In this document: positions 1 through 11,391 of the stretch, in pieces
How the letters are laid out: each line of letters begins with the position of its first letter
Position numbering within the stretch: position 1 is the first letter of the stretch
NCBI GenBank assembly: GCA_964017065.1
Contig: OZ024784.1
Span: forward strand, 17,403,152 to 17,467,151
Length of the DNA: 64,000 nucleotides
DNA from: Haliclona indistincta
Taxonomy: Eukaryota; Porifera; Demospongiae; Haplosclerida; Chalinidae
Direction: 5' to 3'
Notes under the pieces: model-generated
What the model saw: the letters and a program-made list of their open reading frames with translations, nothing else
Databases searched by the model: none
Told to the model about the DNA's origin: nothing
Position numbers and translations under genes: made by a program

Positions 1-152
1 TTAAAACCAAAGGTACGTGGAGAAAGGTTTCTTCTAGCCCAGCGCTGGTATTCATGTACCAATCTGTCTGTCTCGACTTGGGGTATGTCTTGAAAAAGTG
101 GCAGCAACAATCCCAGTACAGATTTCTGCTTACAGGAAAGTGACTGCGTCAT
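1..152 (-). CDS. 5' end of a second NO VEIN-like protein (partial)
   Basis: The minus strand opens at an ATG (152-150) and stays open to the window edge. Its first codons give MTQSLSCKQKSVLGLLLPLF, which aligns with the start of the next gene upstream (MTTRVDSRKQRSILGLLLPV), and both reach a shared FGF motif about 50 residues in. This is therefore the first exon of a tandem paralogue lying head to tail behind the complete gene. The start is chosen from this alignment. The 230 bp to the stop of the neighbour must hold that gene's 3' end and this gene's promoter. Nothing can be said about whether the rest is intact. Confidence 0.75.
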   Translation of the reverse strand, partial: MTQSLSCKQKSVLGLLLPLFQDIPQVETDRLVHEYQRWARRNLSPRTFGF

Positions 153-382
153 TGCTGAAAAACAGCAGGTGGCAAGTAACTGCCACAACGATCGACAGCT
201 GAGAACTGGAGCTGGACCAGTCTGTATCTATAATTTATACCACTCGCGATCGACCCCTTCTTTTCGCGGAATTCGAGCGCGCGAGGCAAACCGCTGTAAC
301 AAGAGGGGCTAGTCTACACATAACTTACGCCGCACCCATAATTATGAGTACAATAATTATAATATCAATAGTAATGCTGTGA

Positions 383-3300
383 TCATAAAGTGTACAGTGT
401 TAAGAACAGTCTCGCTGCTGGATTAGTGTTAAGATGAATACCTAAATTTTGTAAATAAGTTAGACGTATTTCATTGGTGCTTTTTCCAGCATTGTAAAGG
501 CGATAAAGAAAAAATCTTTGTCCAACCTTCTCCGCGAACTTCAGTTCTCTCCAAGATATAGGAATGAGTTCCTTGTTCATGGATGATGTAGCCTTCACCT
601 CAACATACCAAATTTCTTTTGTTTCAGTTACAATGGATAAGTCATATGGATAACCAGTCTCTATTGCTTCATTTACCCATTGGACTTCAGCAATTTTGAT
701 ACCATTTGGTAGCACTTTGAGATGCTTCAGGTGATTGTATACGAACCACTCACCCCAGCGACCAACAGCCATTCTAAATGCCCGACTACCTTCTTCATTA
801 AATGCACCTACTGTCTTCGTTATGTCAAAAGATTGGACACTAACAAAGTCATGATCAGGTGCACCACACGATGGAAACCACTGTTGTAAAACGTTCACAC
901 ATTGTCCTTCGTTTCTCTTGTCCATTGGTGTTTCATGTGGTATACCTTCCTCTTCTATTTCATTAATCCTTTCTCCTTCCGCTTTTCTCTTTTCGTCATG
1001 AATCTGTAACTCTGCATACCCTGCACCTTGACTTGCTGGTTCATAAGCTGAGCTTTCTAGTCTTCTTCTCTTGTCTGGACTCACTGGTTGGTCAATTCTT
1101 CTTTTCAAAGTTTGATGAGTCCCTCGCGTAGTAAAAGTTGTAGACTGAAAATGATCTACCTGTGAGACGACCAGCACATCTCGTGCAGTACACTGACGAA
1201 CGCTATGCGAGCAAACCTCACCCGTAGAAGTTTTGATTTCACTTGCTATTTCATGAAGAGTAGCATCCTCTTTAGTGCTTAGTTGCTTCGTGCAAAATTG
1301 AGATGTCAGATCTTCTTGAGTTACACAGTCACGCTCTTCATGTGATGGTAGTTCTGCAGGTTCATTTTGCTCTACAATTTTCTCGTCCGGTAACAGTGTT
1401 AATGTTGGTGGCTTGACGTTCCATCTTGTTGAATCCTGTGGTAGATCTTTAAGTATATACTTAGCAACAATGTCTGATATTTCCTCCTTTGATCGTGGAT
1501 CGTTTACTACAAGGTCAGTTAAGAAAGGTCGTATTTCTGTGACAGTGTTAGCAATTTCACGAAAGAACATTCTTATCAAGACATCCACCAACGAAAGCTT
1601 GTTGCTAATCTTACCAGAGGTGTTAGTGACAATATACAATGCATCATCTTCCAGTGAGCACTGTTTGATTGCTGTAGGCTCTGATACTTTCTCTTTGCCA
1701 TCAACCTCTATCACATATAAACCCTTCAGTTCTAATGAAGACAATATCTGTAGCTTGTCAAGATATGCCACTATTCCTAGAGAATGCTCCAGGCGCTCGT
1801 GTTCTTCTGAATGGTGACTAAAGAGGTAGCGTTGTATTAGTGGGATCATGTGGTATAACATTTCTCTAAGTTCATCTGACTGCCACACCGTACTGCCTGG
1901 TGTTACACGAAGAGAATAGCAGTTACTGAGCTGTGGAATGTTGCATAGTTGAACAAAAGAAGGCAGCAAGCTATATAGATTCTCACAATATTTTAGTGGC
2001 CACTGAAGAAAATGCACCTCGTCTGACTGTGAAAAGTGCTTAGCAATTTCACTTTTATCATTCCAAAACAGACCTCGAAGAGTGACCCATTTCTTACTTT
2101 GTGAAGGAAACACACGCAAATTCGTAACTTTGCGAACAAAGAAATCAACCAATTGTTGGTCAACAACATGGCCTTCTTCCCTATACATAGCTTTGTTTTG
2201 TGAGGAACTACAAACTGTTGAACAGACTACTTCAGCTATACTTCGAAAAGATTCTAAATCACCAACATTTGGAGTTGGTCTGCGTGAAGCATTAAACTCA
2301 AGCAAATCAACGAGACTTTGAAGATCAAGATTTTCCTGAACTCCAAATCTTATAAAAGCAATCTTCATAAGATCATGTGGATCATGATAGTATAAACTGA
2401 GAATCCGAGGTAAGTGCGAGGGAAGCTCTGTCCCATGGTCTAGTTTATGATTCAGAACTTTTGTTTGGTCATACCAGCATACCTTGGAGACAGAGTAAAA
2501 ACAACCCTTTACATCTGTTTTTCTTTTTTCCCACCTAGCATTCGGAACAAAGACAAGCTCCCCATTCTTAAATGAATCCACAATAGAGCTTGAAGCACCA
2601 TACTCGCTACTCTTTCTATACAGACAAAGATAAACATTTCTCATGTGATCTAGTGAAGTACAAAAATTTTTACGCTTTGACCATCGCTTGAGAAACTTCA
2701 AAAGATTATCATCGTTGAAAGAAATATTCACGCCAAGAAATTGTAGAAAATCGGAGTCAGTTATCTTAGCGGCAAGGTAAGGTACATGAGAGTGTAGAAG
2801 GTGCCTGTTGAGCTCTGACTCAAGGTAGACTTCAGGGCCTCTGTTAAGGGAATTTGAGGTAGATGGTAGCCATGGAAGACTACACAAGGAGTGACCGAAA
2901 GAAGACATTGTTACACCTAGTTCATTCTTGTTAGCCCCATCATAGTAATGGGCTGTCACAAACTGTTTGTACTCGTTCCATGACTGATCCAGTATCGTGG
3001 CTAGGGTTACCATATGTCGTCTACTGATCTGTAGAGACCTGTACTTAGTTGACTTGACTATGACATCAAACTTTTGACAGTGATAATCACGAATAATGTA
3101 CTTGCCATCTGGAGATTCCTTCCATTTTGACATATCTCTCCAGTCACATTTTTCCTATAGAAAAAATATATCATTTTTGTAACGTACATGTACATACATT
3201 GTAATTATCAGTGGCTGTACCTGTTCAACATCAACTCTTTTGACTGCCAATTTTTCTTGAACTCCAAGTTTAGTCAGGAATGCCCTCCAGCTGGAAGTTG

Positions 3301-6300
3301 CTTGACTTGATTTCAATCCAGAGTTTATATAAGCTGGTGATATTACAGTCCAGTAGATGCCTGTAATTATGAACATAGTCAGAACTTTTTTATTAGCACA
3401 ACTCTATTGCCAACCTGGAAATTCCGCTACTAAATCCCACTGAGGTTGGTACACTTTACTGAAGTGAACTGGCTCTTTGCTCGGAAGCTTGAGGCCTTTA
3501 TTAGTAACCAGGTAGAGGGAGTCCTTGAGATCAGCCACCATTTGATCTTGAGAGACATCTCTCTTGTCAATTGCATTCTTAATGTAAGCCAAGTAACTGA
3601 TCATCTTTTTATCAGAGTCCTATATAATGCAAACATGCTGAAGTATGCAGTATACAGCTCTATACAAAATTGTTTACCTTTTTCTTATGATCAGTGAGTC
3701 GAGGTATTATGTGATGGTGAATTATTTCTTGTGGTAGAAGTTCCTTTACTCCTAGCTTAGTGAGCAGTCTAGTCACCAGCACTGGTACAAGTGCTAGCTG
3801 ACTGTGGCTACTAGCTGATGATGATGAGTGGATCAGGTTAGGATCAATCACTTGCAGACTGCTAAACACAGGCGCAAACACGCCAACTGAATCTGAGTAA
3901 ACACAGCTTAAATGTCAAAAAGTTATAGTTCAAAATGCTTTTGCACATACCTTTATCACTCTCTTGCTTGTGAAAAAACAAAGTTCCATTCTCAAGAGAA
4001 ATGAGGGATTTGTTAGAAAGTGGAAAAATTGCAAGCTTTTTCAAGCTATTAGTGGTTGCTGAACTGACATCTCTGGTCTCATCCATTACAGTGCATACAC
4101 ATGCTAACCAGTTCGCCACCCACCGAACAAACAATTCGTGTGGATGCTCTTGCTGTGTTTCTGTGTCTATTTGTATTTCGGCACACTCACTCTTCTTTAA
4201 AGATTTAAATCCTTCTTCTTTATGTCTATTATAGCTAGCTAGCACTTGTTCGGCCACAGTGACTAAGTGTTGAACAGTAATGCTGCCCATTCCAAGCTGT
4301 GTTGTCAGTTTCTCACTGATTTCATTATGAAGTCCACAGTTCAGATAGCTCAAACCAAGAATAGAGTGGAGCAATGATTGAGGAATGCATGATCTAATGA
4401 GCTCATTAGAGACTTTGAGAAGCTGTGATGGTTGACGCCACTCAACTACAGCAGTATCGATAAGGTTGCCTTCATCAACAATGATATCGAATGGGTCACT
4501 AGTAGTAGCCGTAGGGAAGAAGTCAGTAGGCAGACAGTCCTTTTCCTTCAGTAATCGAAGGGTTTGGCCAGATACTGGTCTAAAAAAGTCGTGGACTTCC
4601 CCTTGAAGAGGAACAAACTGCATATATAGTGTAACAGCTGCTATAGCGTCAATCTCTGGCAGGCCCTAAACAAAATGCATACACTAAAATTGTAACAAAC
4701 ATGTCTACAGTAGTGAACCAACCTTCATTTTCTCCAATGCCTCTATAAAGAGAGAGGGAATCTCTTCTCTCAACCACTGATTCCAAGCGCTGTCAACATT
4801 GACATCTTCTCTGGATGAAGGAACGTCGAAGTTACCTTGAATTATAAATCGAAACCCATAGCTCCTCAGTGGTAAGAATGCAAAAACTTGCTGTGGTTGC
4901 AATTGCTAGAATAAACAGATACAAATTGTTATAGTGTATGTGCAATAAAAGTACGGAGAGGGTGATTACCCTAGTGGTGAGGGGCTGTTGGAGGTCATCA
5001 GGAAGTGGGAAAGCCAGAGCTAGTTCAGTTGAATCCACACCAGGTTTATACTGCAGCATAAAGATGGCAGACCATTTGTTAGTATAAAGCCTCACGCAAA
5101 CTATAAAGCAAACTATATATACTGACCTGACTAGCACCAGTCATAAGCTTTCTGACAACCAGCCAGTTGTCAGTGTTACCATCACTGTGAAATAGCTTAG
5201 TGATCTCTCGTGAAACTTCATTTCTCGTCATGGAAACAGTCTTAGCTGACTCCTGGAAATATATAAATAAAAGATTGTCATAACCAATTAAGTGTTCATG
5301 ATGATACTGTGTATAGTAAAATGGCAGGTCTGCAAAGAATAACCATAATCAATCCTCACTTTGTCTTCAATCACAATGCAGCAAAGCCGATTGAGAAAGA
5401 GTAACAGAGAAGGATGAATATCCTGGAACTTGTTCACCATAACCTTGGACTGAATGCTGGCTGGCTTCAGTGGTAAGATGATTCTGGTTGTCCACCTGCG
5501 GAAAATAATTATTATTTTAAATTTAATTTTGGCAAAGGTTGATGTCACTTACCCTTTCGTCTCTTCTGATGGCAGTTTTCCATCAATAAACGATGTCTCA
5601 ACCCAGTGTGGAAGGACGTAGCCAATTGGACCTGATTTAGTATCAAACTTGACATGGAAGTTGTTAGAATGAATTTCAGGAACATCAGTTATTCGAAATA
5701 CTGACTTAAATCCAATTCCTTTTTGTCCAATGTAGCCTGACCTGTGAGGATCTTTAGTGCTCTTTCCAACATCACAAATGGCTCGAATATTTTTCTCTGT
5801 AAACCCGGCTTCATTATTCAAGACCACTACACATTCAGGAGTGAGAATAAACTTGAGTGTGGGTACAGCCTCGGCTGACGAGGTGCCAACAGAGAGATGA
5901 GGTGGATAGTCATTGTCATCAGCATTTTGAATCAGTTCAAGCACAAAGTGTGTGTCTTTGCTGTACAGCTCTTGTGATAGTCTCTGAAGACTACGCCCTT
6001 CTCTCTCATGTTGCCTTCTAGCTATTTCCTCCTGCTCAGGCTGTAAACTGAGCCCAAACCCAAATTCTTTCTGTCGTATATTTAATACAATGTCTTTACA
6101 TCGAGCTTCTCTTCCACCAATTATTCGTCTTGATAGAGCAGGAAACAACGGAACATTCACTAGTTCCTCTGATCTTTCAGCAGTAAAAGAAACTTGGCTC
6201 TTAGTAGGGACCTCGAGAGAAAGAAAAGAATCACCAGCAGAAATTTGATTACTTGAAAGAAGAGAGTCAGAGTGCTATGGTGGAAAAAATACAATAATTG

Positions 6301-9300
6301 CTGAGTAAAACGCGGCTAATTATTGTTATTGTACAAGGGAGCTTGCGTATTTCAGAAATTTTATACATGATAAATTATGCTTAGAAAGACCTGGATGTGG
6401 AGGCCAGAGCACATGCACCGGACACACCGCGAAGTACTTCCTGCAAATTCGTACTTCTAGTTATGCACTATCCAGTTAAACCTATAAAACTATTAGATTT
6501 GAAAAGCACATACCTCTTTAGTACTGGTAGACATTGTGTGTGGCTGGTGATGATCGGTCTCGCCCAAAGACACGGATTCAGCTTTCTGGTGCTGCTGCTG
6601 CATCTCCATAAAATCATCAGACCAAGACTTGATCCCTATGGTCATACCCAGTTCCTGCAAGAACAGCCTGTCATGGGAGGATTGGCAGAGCCTCAGTAAC
6701 CCATCAACAATAGCTGTACTTGTCACCTTCTTCAATGGAACAATAAATACCTGAATGATAAAGGTGGCAGATGAACACATGCAGTATCTTAGACACTTGC
6801 TACTATCAATTTCAAATACCATACTAATCTACTTTGACCAATCAAAAGCAAATCTAACAGATCAAAAATCTCAAATCTAACAGATCAGCACAAATGGTAA
6901 TCATGTTAGCACTATATCCCTCAAGATAGCTCGTGAGAACCTTGCATGTGCTTTGCTTTCGTGACTTCACACAACGCATAACTCCTACCGATAACCTATA
7001 CACTACTTCTAGGCAACAAGTACCTCGTGCAAATGATTTATTTACCTCTGATGCTAGAAACTGGCAAATGTGAAGTGGCATTCTAATGAGACAAGAGAAT
7101 ATAAAACTGGCTGCCATTTCTTGATCACTATTTGTTGATGATGTCAATAAATCCTTCTCCAGTTTAGCTTGAATGTGATTTGCAAGCAGCTGCTTTGGTA
7201 TGTCGTGTACATTCCCACTTCTTACTACCATTGTTACTAAGTGGCCAGCTGTCCTTACAGCATCAGCATCTTTGACTGCTTCCACAAAATCAGCAACAGA
7301 TGAGCTGGATTCAATACGAACCAGTCTCCCAGGAGATAACTCTAAAGCATAAACTGAGCCTTTGCAATGTGTATTGAGAAACACAGCTATGTCTCCTAAA
7401 TAAGGTGCAAACACAAGGTCCCAATGTGACCAACTAGCAAGGTCTTCAAGAAGAGGAGCTTGTTCTAGGCAGAGAAGAGCATCTTTCGGAGTCTTGGGAC
7501 CTAATATATTCCTTTTGACTAAAGAGTGGATATCCTTCCTGTCGATAAGTAAAGGAACTTGATAAGCCACCACAGGTGTGTCTGAACTCTGTTGCTGTTG
7601 ACTGGCATCTATCATGAGCTTCTCAATAGTACCACATTGTAGAGCAGCTACAGATGGAGTACTGAACTGCTGTACTATTGCCTGAGTAACCACATCCTGT
7701 GAAGGGAATAGTCAGGTACATGAAACACTCACTAATATCATGTCACAAACCTTGTTGTCTTCTTTCAGTTGTTGAATGAAGGTCAGTATTCTCTCACGTA
7801 CTGTGCTCTGTACTATGCTGCTAGTAATCTGTTGTCCTCCTAGAGCACTTAAAATCTGTGGCTGACTAGTAATGAACTGGAGAAAACTTCCTTGCCCAAG
7901 TTGAGCAAACTTGGTCACACCATAATGATCTGTAAGAGTTTCTTCAATTCGTGAGATAGAGCTAAGATCAACTGGAAATTGTACAGTTTTGAGATGCTGA
8001 AGTAGTTCCTCTTTAATCTCTTCTCCTAAAATTATAAAATAATAAAAGCCATAAGCAGCAGGTTTACAACAAAATGAAAAAAATATTTAAACTTATATAA
8101 TCTCAGTATAAGGTTGCAAAGGCTCAAATTTCCAGTCAAACATGTTGTAGGTATGCTACCAGAGAGGGTGTGAAAGCAGTGGAGCTAAAGTAAAAATGTG
8201 TGCTTGCTGCCAATATCACCAATATCACCAATATCTAGAATTACAGGATGAAAGCTCTTCCTCATACAGTGGAACAAATCTAGTACGGACACCCTTGGGA
8301 CCCACAAAGTGACCTGATAAGAATGGAGTCCTGACTCCGAGGGTTATTAAACATACAAGTGCTATTATGGGATCATGCAGTCTCCACATGTCCCTATTTA
8401 CAGTGAGGGGTTCGTTCCAGTACACATTCCCTAAAGCTCTTACCACTTGGTAGAAACATAGTTGCCTGAGTTGAATGAAAGTCTGGATATCCACGCTCAG
8501 GAGTCAACTGATGAGAACCAATCCTTCGCATACCGTACGCTCCTTGGTATATAGCAATTAGGAATAGGTGACAAAGAACTTTCTTTTCCAGCACAAGCTT
8601 CATGAAGCCGGTCACCCGATGTTGCAACTGCTGGTCGAACAATTGCACAGAAGCCGATATAATACCTTTAAATATCTCAACTGGATTCTTCTTTGCCAAT
8701 TCTCTCTTGTCTGAAGTCATTATTCTGAGCTTGTTCTTCAGTGTTTGAACTTCAAACTCGGCTGCTTCTTTGAGGCTGCATTTTGTTTCCTTGAGTAGTT
8801 GATCCTTTAATCTGTTTCGTATTTTTACAAACTGTAAGTGGTCCTGTAAGAAAAATATGTATAATTATTATGCAAATACAATTCTTGTTCTAATCAATCA
8901 CCGACCAACTGTACATGGCACCTAACACCAATATCAAACTCATATATATCGTGCTAGCTATCATAATTCCAACTCAGAGAATTTCAACAAATTAATGTGT
9001 TGATCAACCTATAATATTATGTACACATTTACAAGCAATGACTTACGGTAAGTGCCAAATGAAAGCATGTAATGCGAATGCAAAGGTACTTGGCATCTGG
9101 TACAAATTTTTGTTCAGCAAAGTATTCAAGAAAGGCAGACAGTGTATAGCTAGTGCCTTTCTTGTCCTTGATGTAGCTGGTAAGGTGCTTGTGAATATCG
9201 TATACAGTGATTTCAGGAACAGAGACGAGGTCTGCTGGTGGCTTGAAAAAATCCTTAACAAGAGGGTGGGTTAGTATAGGACCCATCTGTAAATCATCAA

Positions 9301-11158
9301 AGCTTTCACACTTCTCAAGAATAAGAATTGCTTTCTGAAGTTCATACAATGAAGTGATTGATGTATTCCAGCAAAAACATCGAATAAATTCATTTACCCT
9401 ACAATAGAGTGTGTTGAATTTAGACAAACATAGGATATTTTTCTTATTGACCTTTTTCCCCTTCCTTTTCGTATTTGCGTAAGCAACAGCTTTGTTAGCA
9501 ACAGTGGCCAAGATTTCTGGTGATAGATGTTTTCTTTGACGACATAACCTGACAATATGATCCTGCATGCAGGCTTCAAGTTTCTTTATTAATTCTTCCT
9601 TAGTTTCTCGTCGCGAGAATGACGGAAAGATCGGCTTAGTAGTGAGTATGGGAACTTCCATGTCTGGTCGTACAGAAGTGAGTGCAGGAAGAAACGCTTC
9701 TTCTCCAGGAGGAACACCTGGATTAGGATGGCATTCAACTGAGGAATGAGAAGAGAGTTGAGAAGGAAGAGAAGTCGCCGTTACACCAGAAGAAGCACCT
9801 TGATTAGGAACCAAAGAAGAAGAGAGCAGAGGAATAGAAGTCACAGAAGCACTTCGATTAGGAACTGGAGAATGAGAAGACAGTTGAGGAGGAAGAGTAG
9901 TCATTCCTCCAGAAGAAGCACTTTGATCAGGAACTGGAGAATGAGAAGAGAGTTGAGAAGGAAGCGTAGTCTTTCCTCCAGAAGAAGCACTTTGATTAGG
10001 AACTGGAGAAAAGAGTGGAGGAATAGAAGTCACAGAAGCACCTTGATTAGGAACTGGAGAATAAGAAGAGAGTTGAGGAGGAAGAGAGGTCATTCCTCCA
10101 GAAGAAGAACCTTGACTAGGAATTGGGAAATGTGTAGGAAGAGATATCCCTTGGTTAGGAAAACGATTAACTGAGAAATGAGAAGGGACTACAGGAAGAG
10201 ATGATACTCCAGTAGAAGTAACACCAAGATTAGGATAATTGGTAACTGGAAAATATGAAGAGAACTTCGAAAAGGATGTCACTAAAGCACCCTGATTAGG
10301 ATAACGATTAACTGTAGAATAGGTGAGAGATGGTGACAGAATACCTCCTTGGTTAGAAGAATGTTTAACTGGTAAACGAGAAGACAGTACAGGAATTGGC
10401 GATGCTACTACTCCAGAAGAAGCGCCGGCGCCTTGATTAGAGTAACGATTAACTGGAGAAGAGGAAAGTACAGGAGTTGGGGGTGTCACTCCGTCAGAAG
10501 AAGCACCTTGGTGAATAACTGGAGAATAAGAAGAGGGAGTAGGAATTGCTGTCGCTCCTCCAGAAGATACACCTTGATTAGGATTACGGTTAACTGGAGA
10601 CTGAACAGAGTGCGCAGGAAGAGATGTTGCCTTAGTAGAAATAGCTCCAGGTTGAATTGGTGCGGGAGCTGGATGCAACTTAGCCTGGCTTTTAGGTGTT
10701 GCTGGGGTGGAGGATGGAAGTGCAGAAGGTGGAGCATGGGTGGAGCTGGAAGGTTGTTGAGCTGGAACTGTGCACTTGTCTATTAACTGGGACATATTTT
10801 CCACCTTGAAATAATCACAGAGAATATTTGCTTTGAAACCATTAGCTCTCTCAAAAGCAAGCACATAGTTATCTGGTGGTTTCTGTAGAGACAGCAGAGG
10901 TCTAACTAGGACATCTAACAGCCTCTCCTCGTGCAAAGAAACCAATCGTTTGCCAAGCCCATGATGATTGAAGACGTTCAATTTTAACACTTGAGTGCTG
11001 TTCTTAAATCCGAACTTACGTGGATAAAACTTCAAACCAGTAAAGTTCCTGTACACAACTGACAATTGATTCTTTTTGATTTCAGGTATGTATTGAAAAA
11101 CTGGCAGCAACAATCCGAGTATAGATCTCTGCTTACGAGAATCGACACGTGTTGTCAT
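383..11158 (-). CDS. NO VEIN/sacsin-like GHKL ATPase with C-terminal DUF3883
   Basis: Sixteen exons (approximately 11158-9047, 8844-8444, 8393-8245, 8027-7752, 7696-7049, 6752-6516, 6275-5553, 5498-5361, 5254-5125, 5051-4970, 4904-4722, 4666-3951, 3894-3680, 3620-3414, 3363-3221, 3154-383) encode about 3,000 residues. Order: a conserved N-terminal region, a Ser/Pro/Gly repeat tract (about residues 180-500), helical regions, a GHKL ATPase fold (about 1,370-1,510) with N-box ELIQNADDN and G-box GQKGIGFKSVF, a long middle region, and a C-terminal DUF3883 with DLSI followed by VEVKA. This is the order of plant NO VEIN and its animal homologues. GHKL domains bind ATP as in Hsp90 and sacsin; the substrate is unknown. 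The start at 11158 is preferred over an in-frame upstream ATG (11239) because the paralogue aligns from there. It shares a 233-bp divergent promoter with GOLGA3. I am sure of the family, not the cellular role. Confidence 0.88.
9660..10610 (-). repeat. Coding tandem repeats, Ser/Pro/Gly-rich
   Basis: Within exon 1 of the NO VEIN-like gene the minus strand encodes about 14 degenerate units of 13-28 residues. Each ends in a PVPNQGAS-like or NRYPNQGA-like motif and carries a SSGGxTSLPPQLSS-like stretch. The units near 9,800-10,100 are the most alike, which suggests recent expansion there. The DNA is purine-rich on the plus strand and also leaves long spurious plus-strand frames. It is probably a disordered linker whose length varies. 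Confidence 0.8.
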
Positions 11159-11391
11159 GACTAAGCCGCCACTGCATTGAACAACAGCGACGGACAGAGC
11201 ATAGATGGAGAGCTTGATCGACTCGCGATCGAAAGTCACCTGTCAGATGTGTCAATCGTCACACGTGTTAGCAGGCGTGGTCTGTATCAAACCACGCCTT
11301 TCATATCTCAGACTCGTTGTGTCATGTCTTCCCTCACGTTCATGACGTTCCTCACTAGTCCTGTCTTTCTTCTGTGTCACGAGTCGTATTA
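11159..11391. promoter_or_regulatory. Divergent intergenic region, NO VEIN-like (-) / GOLGA3 (+)
   Basis: The start codons of two oppositely transcribed genes are 233 bp apart, so both promoters must lie here or inside the genes. The 12-mer ACTCGCGATCGA at 11221-11232, 63 bp before the NO VEIN-like ATG, recurs exactly 90 bp before the ATG of the tandem paralogue (242-253). No TATA box was evident. Confidence 0.55.

Noticed and set aside
8205..8236. Triple AATATCACC-like repeat
   Set aside because: A short slippage repeat just past an exon end, with no further structure.
9399..9451. Possible 53-bp intron in NO VEIN-like exon 1
   Set aside because: The boundaries look splice-like, but removing it shifts the frame into an early stop, while the unspliced frame stays open.
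9746..10786. Arg/Ser-rich plus-strand frames over the NO VEIN-like gene
   Set aside because: They are antisense shadows of the Ser/Pro/Gly repeat tract.
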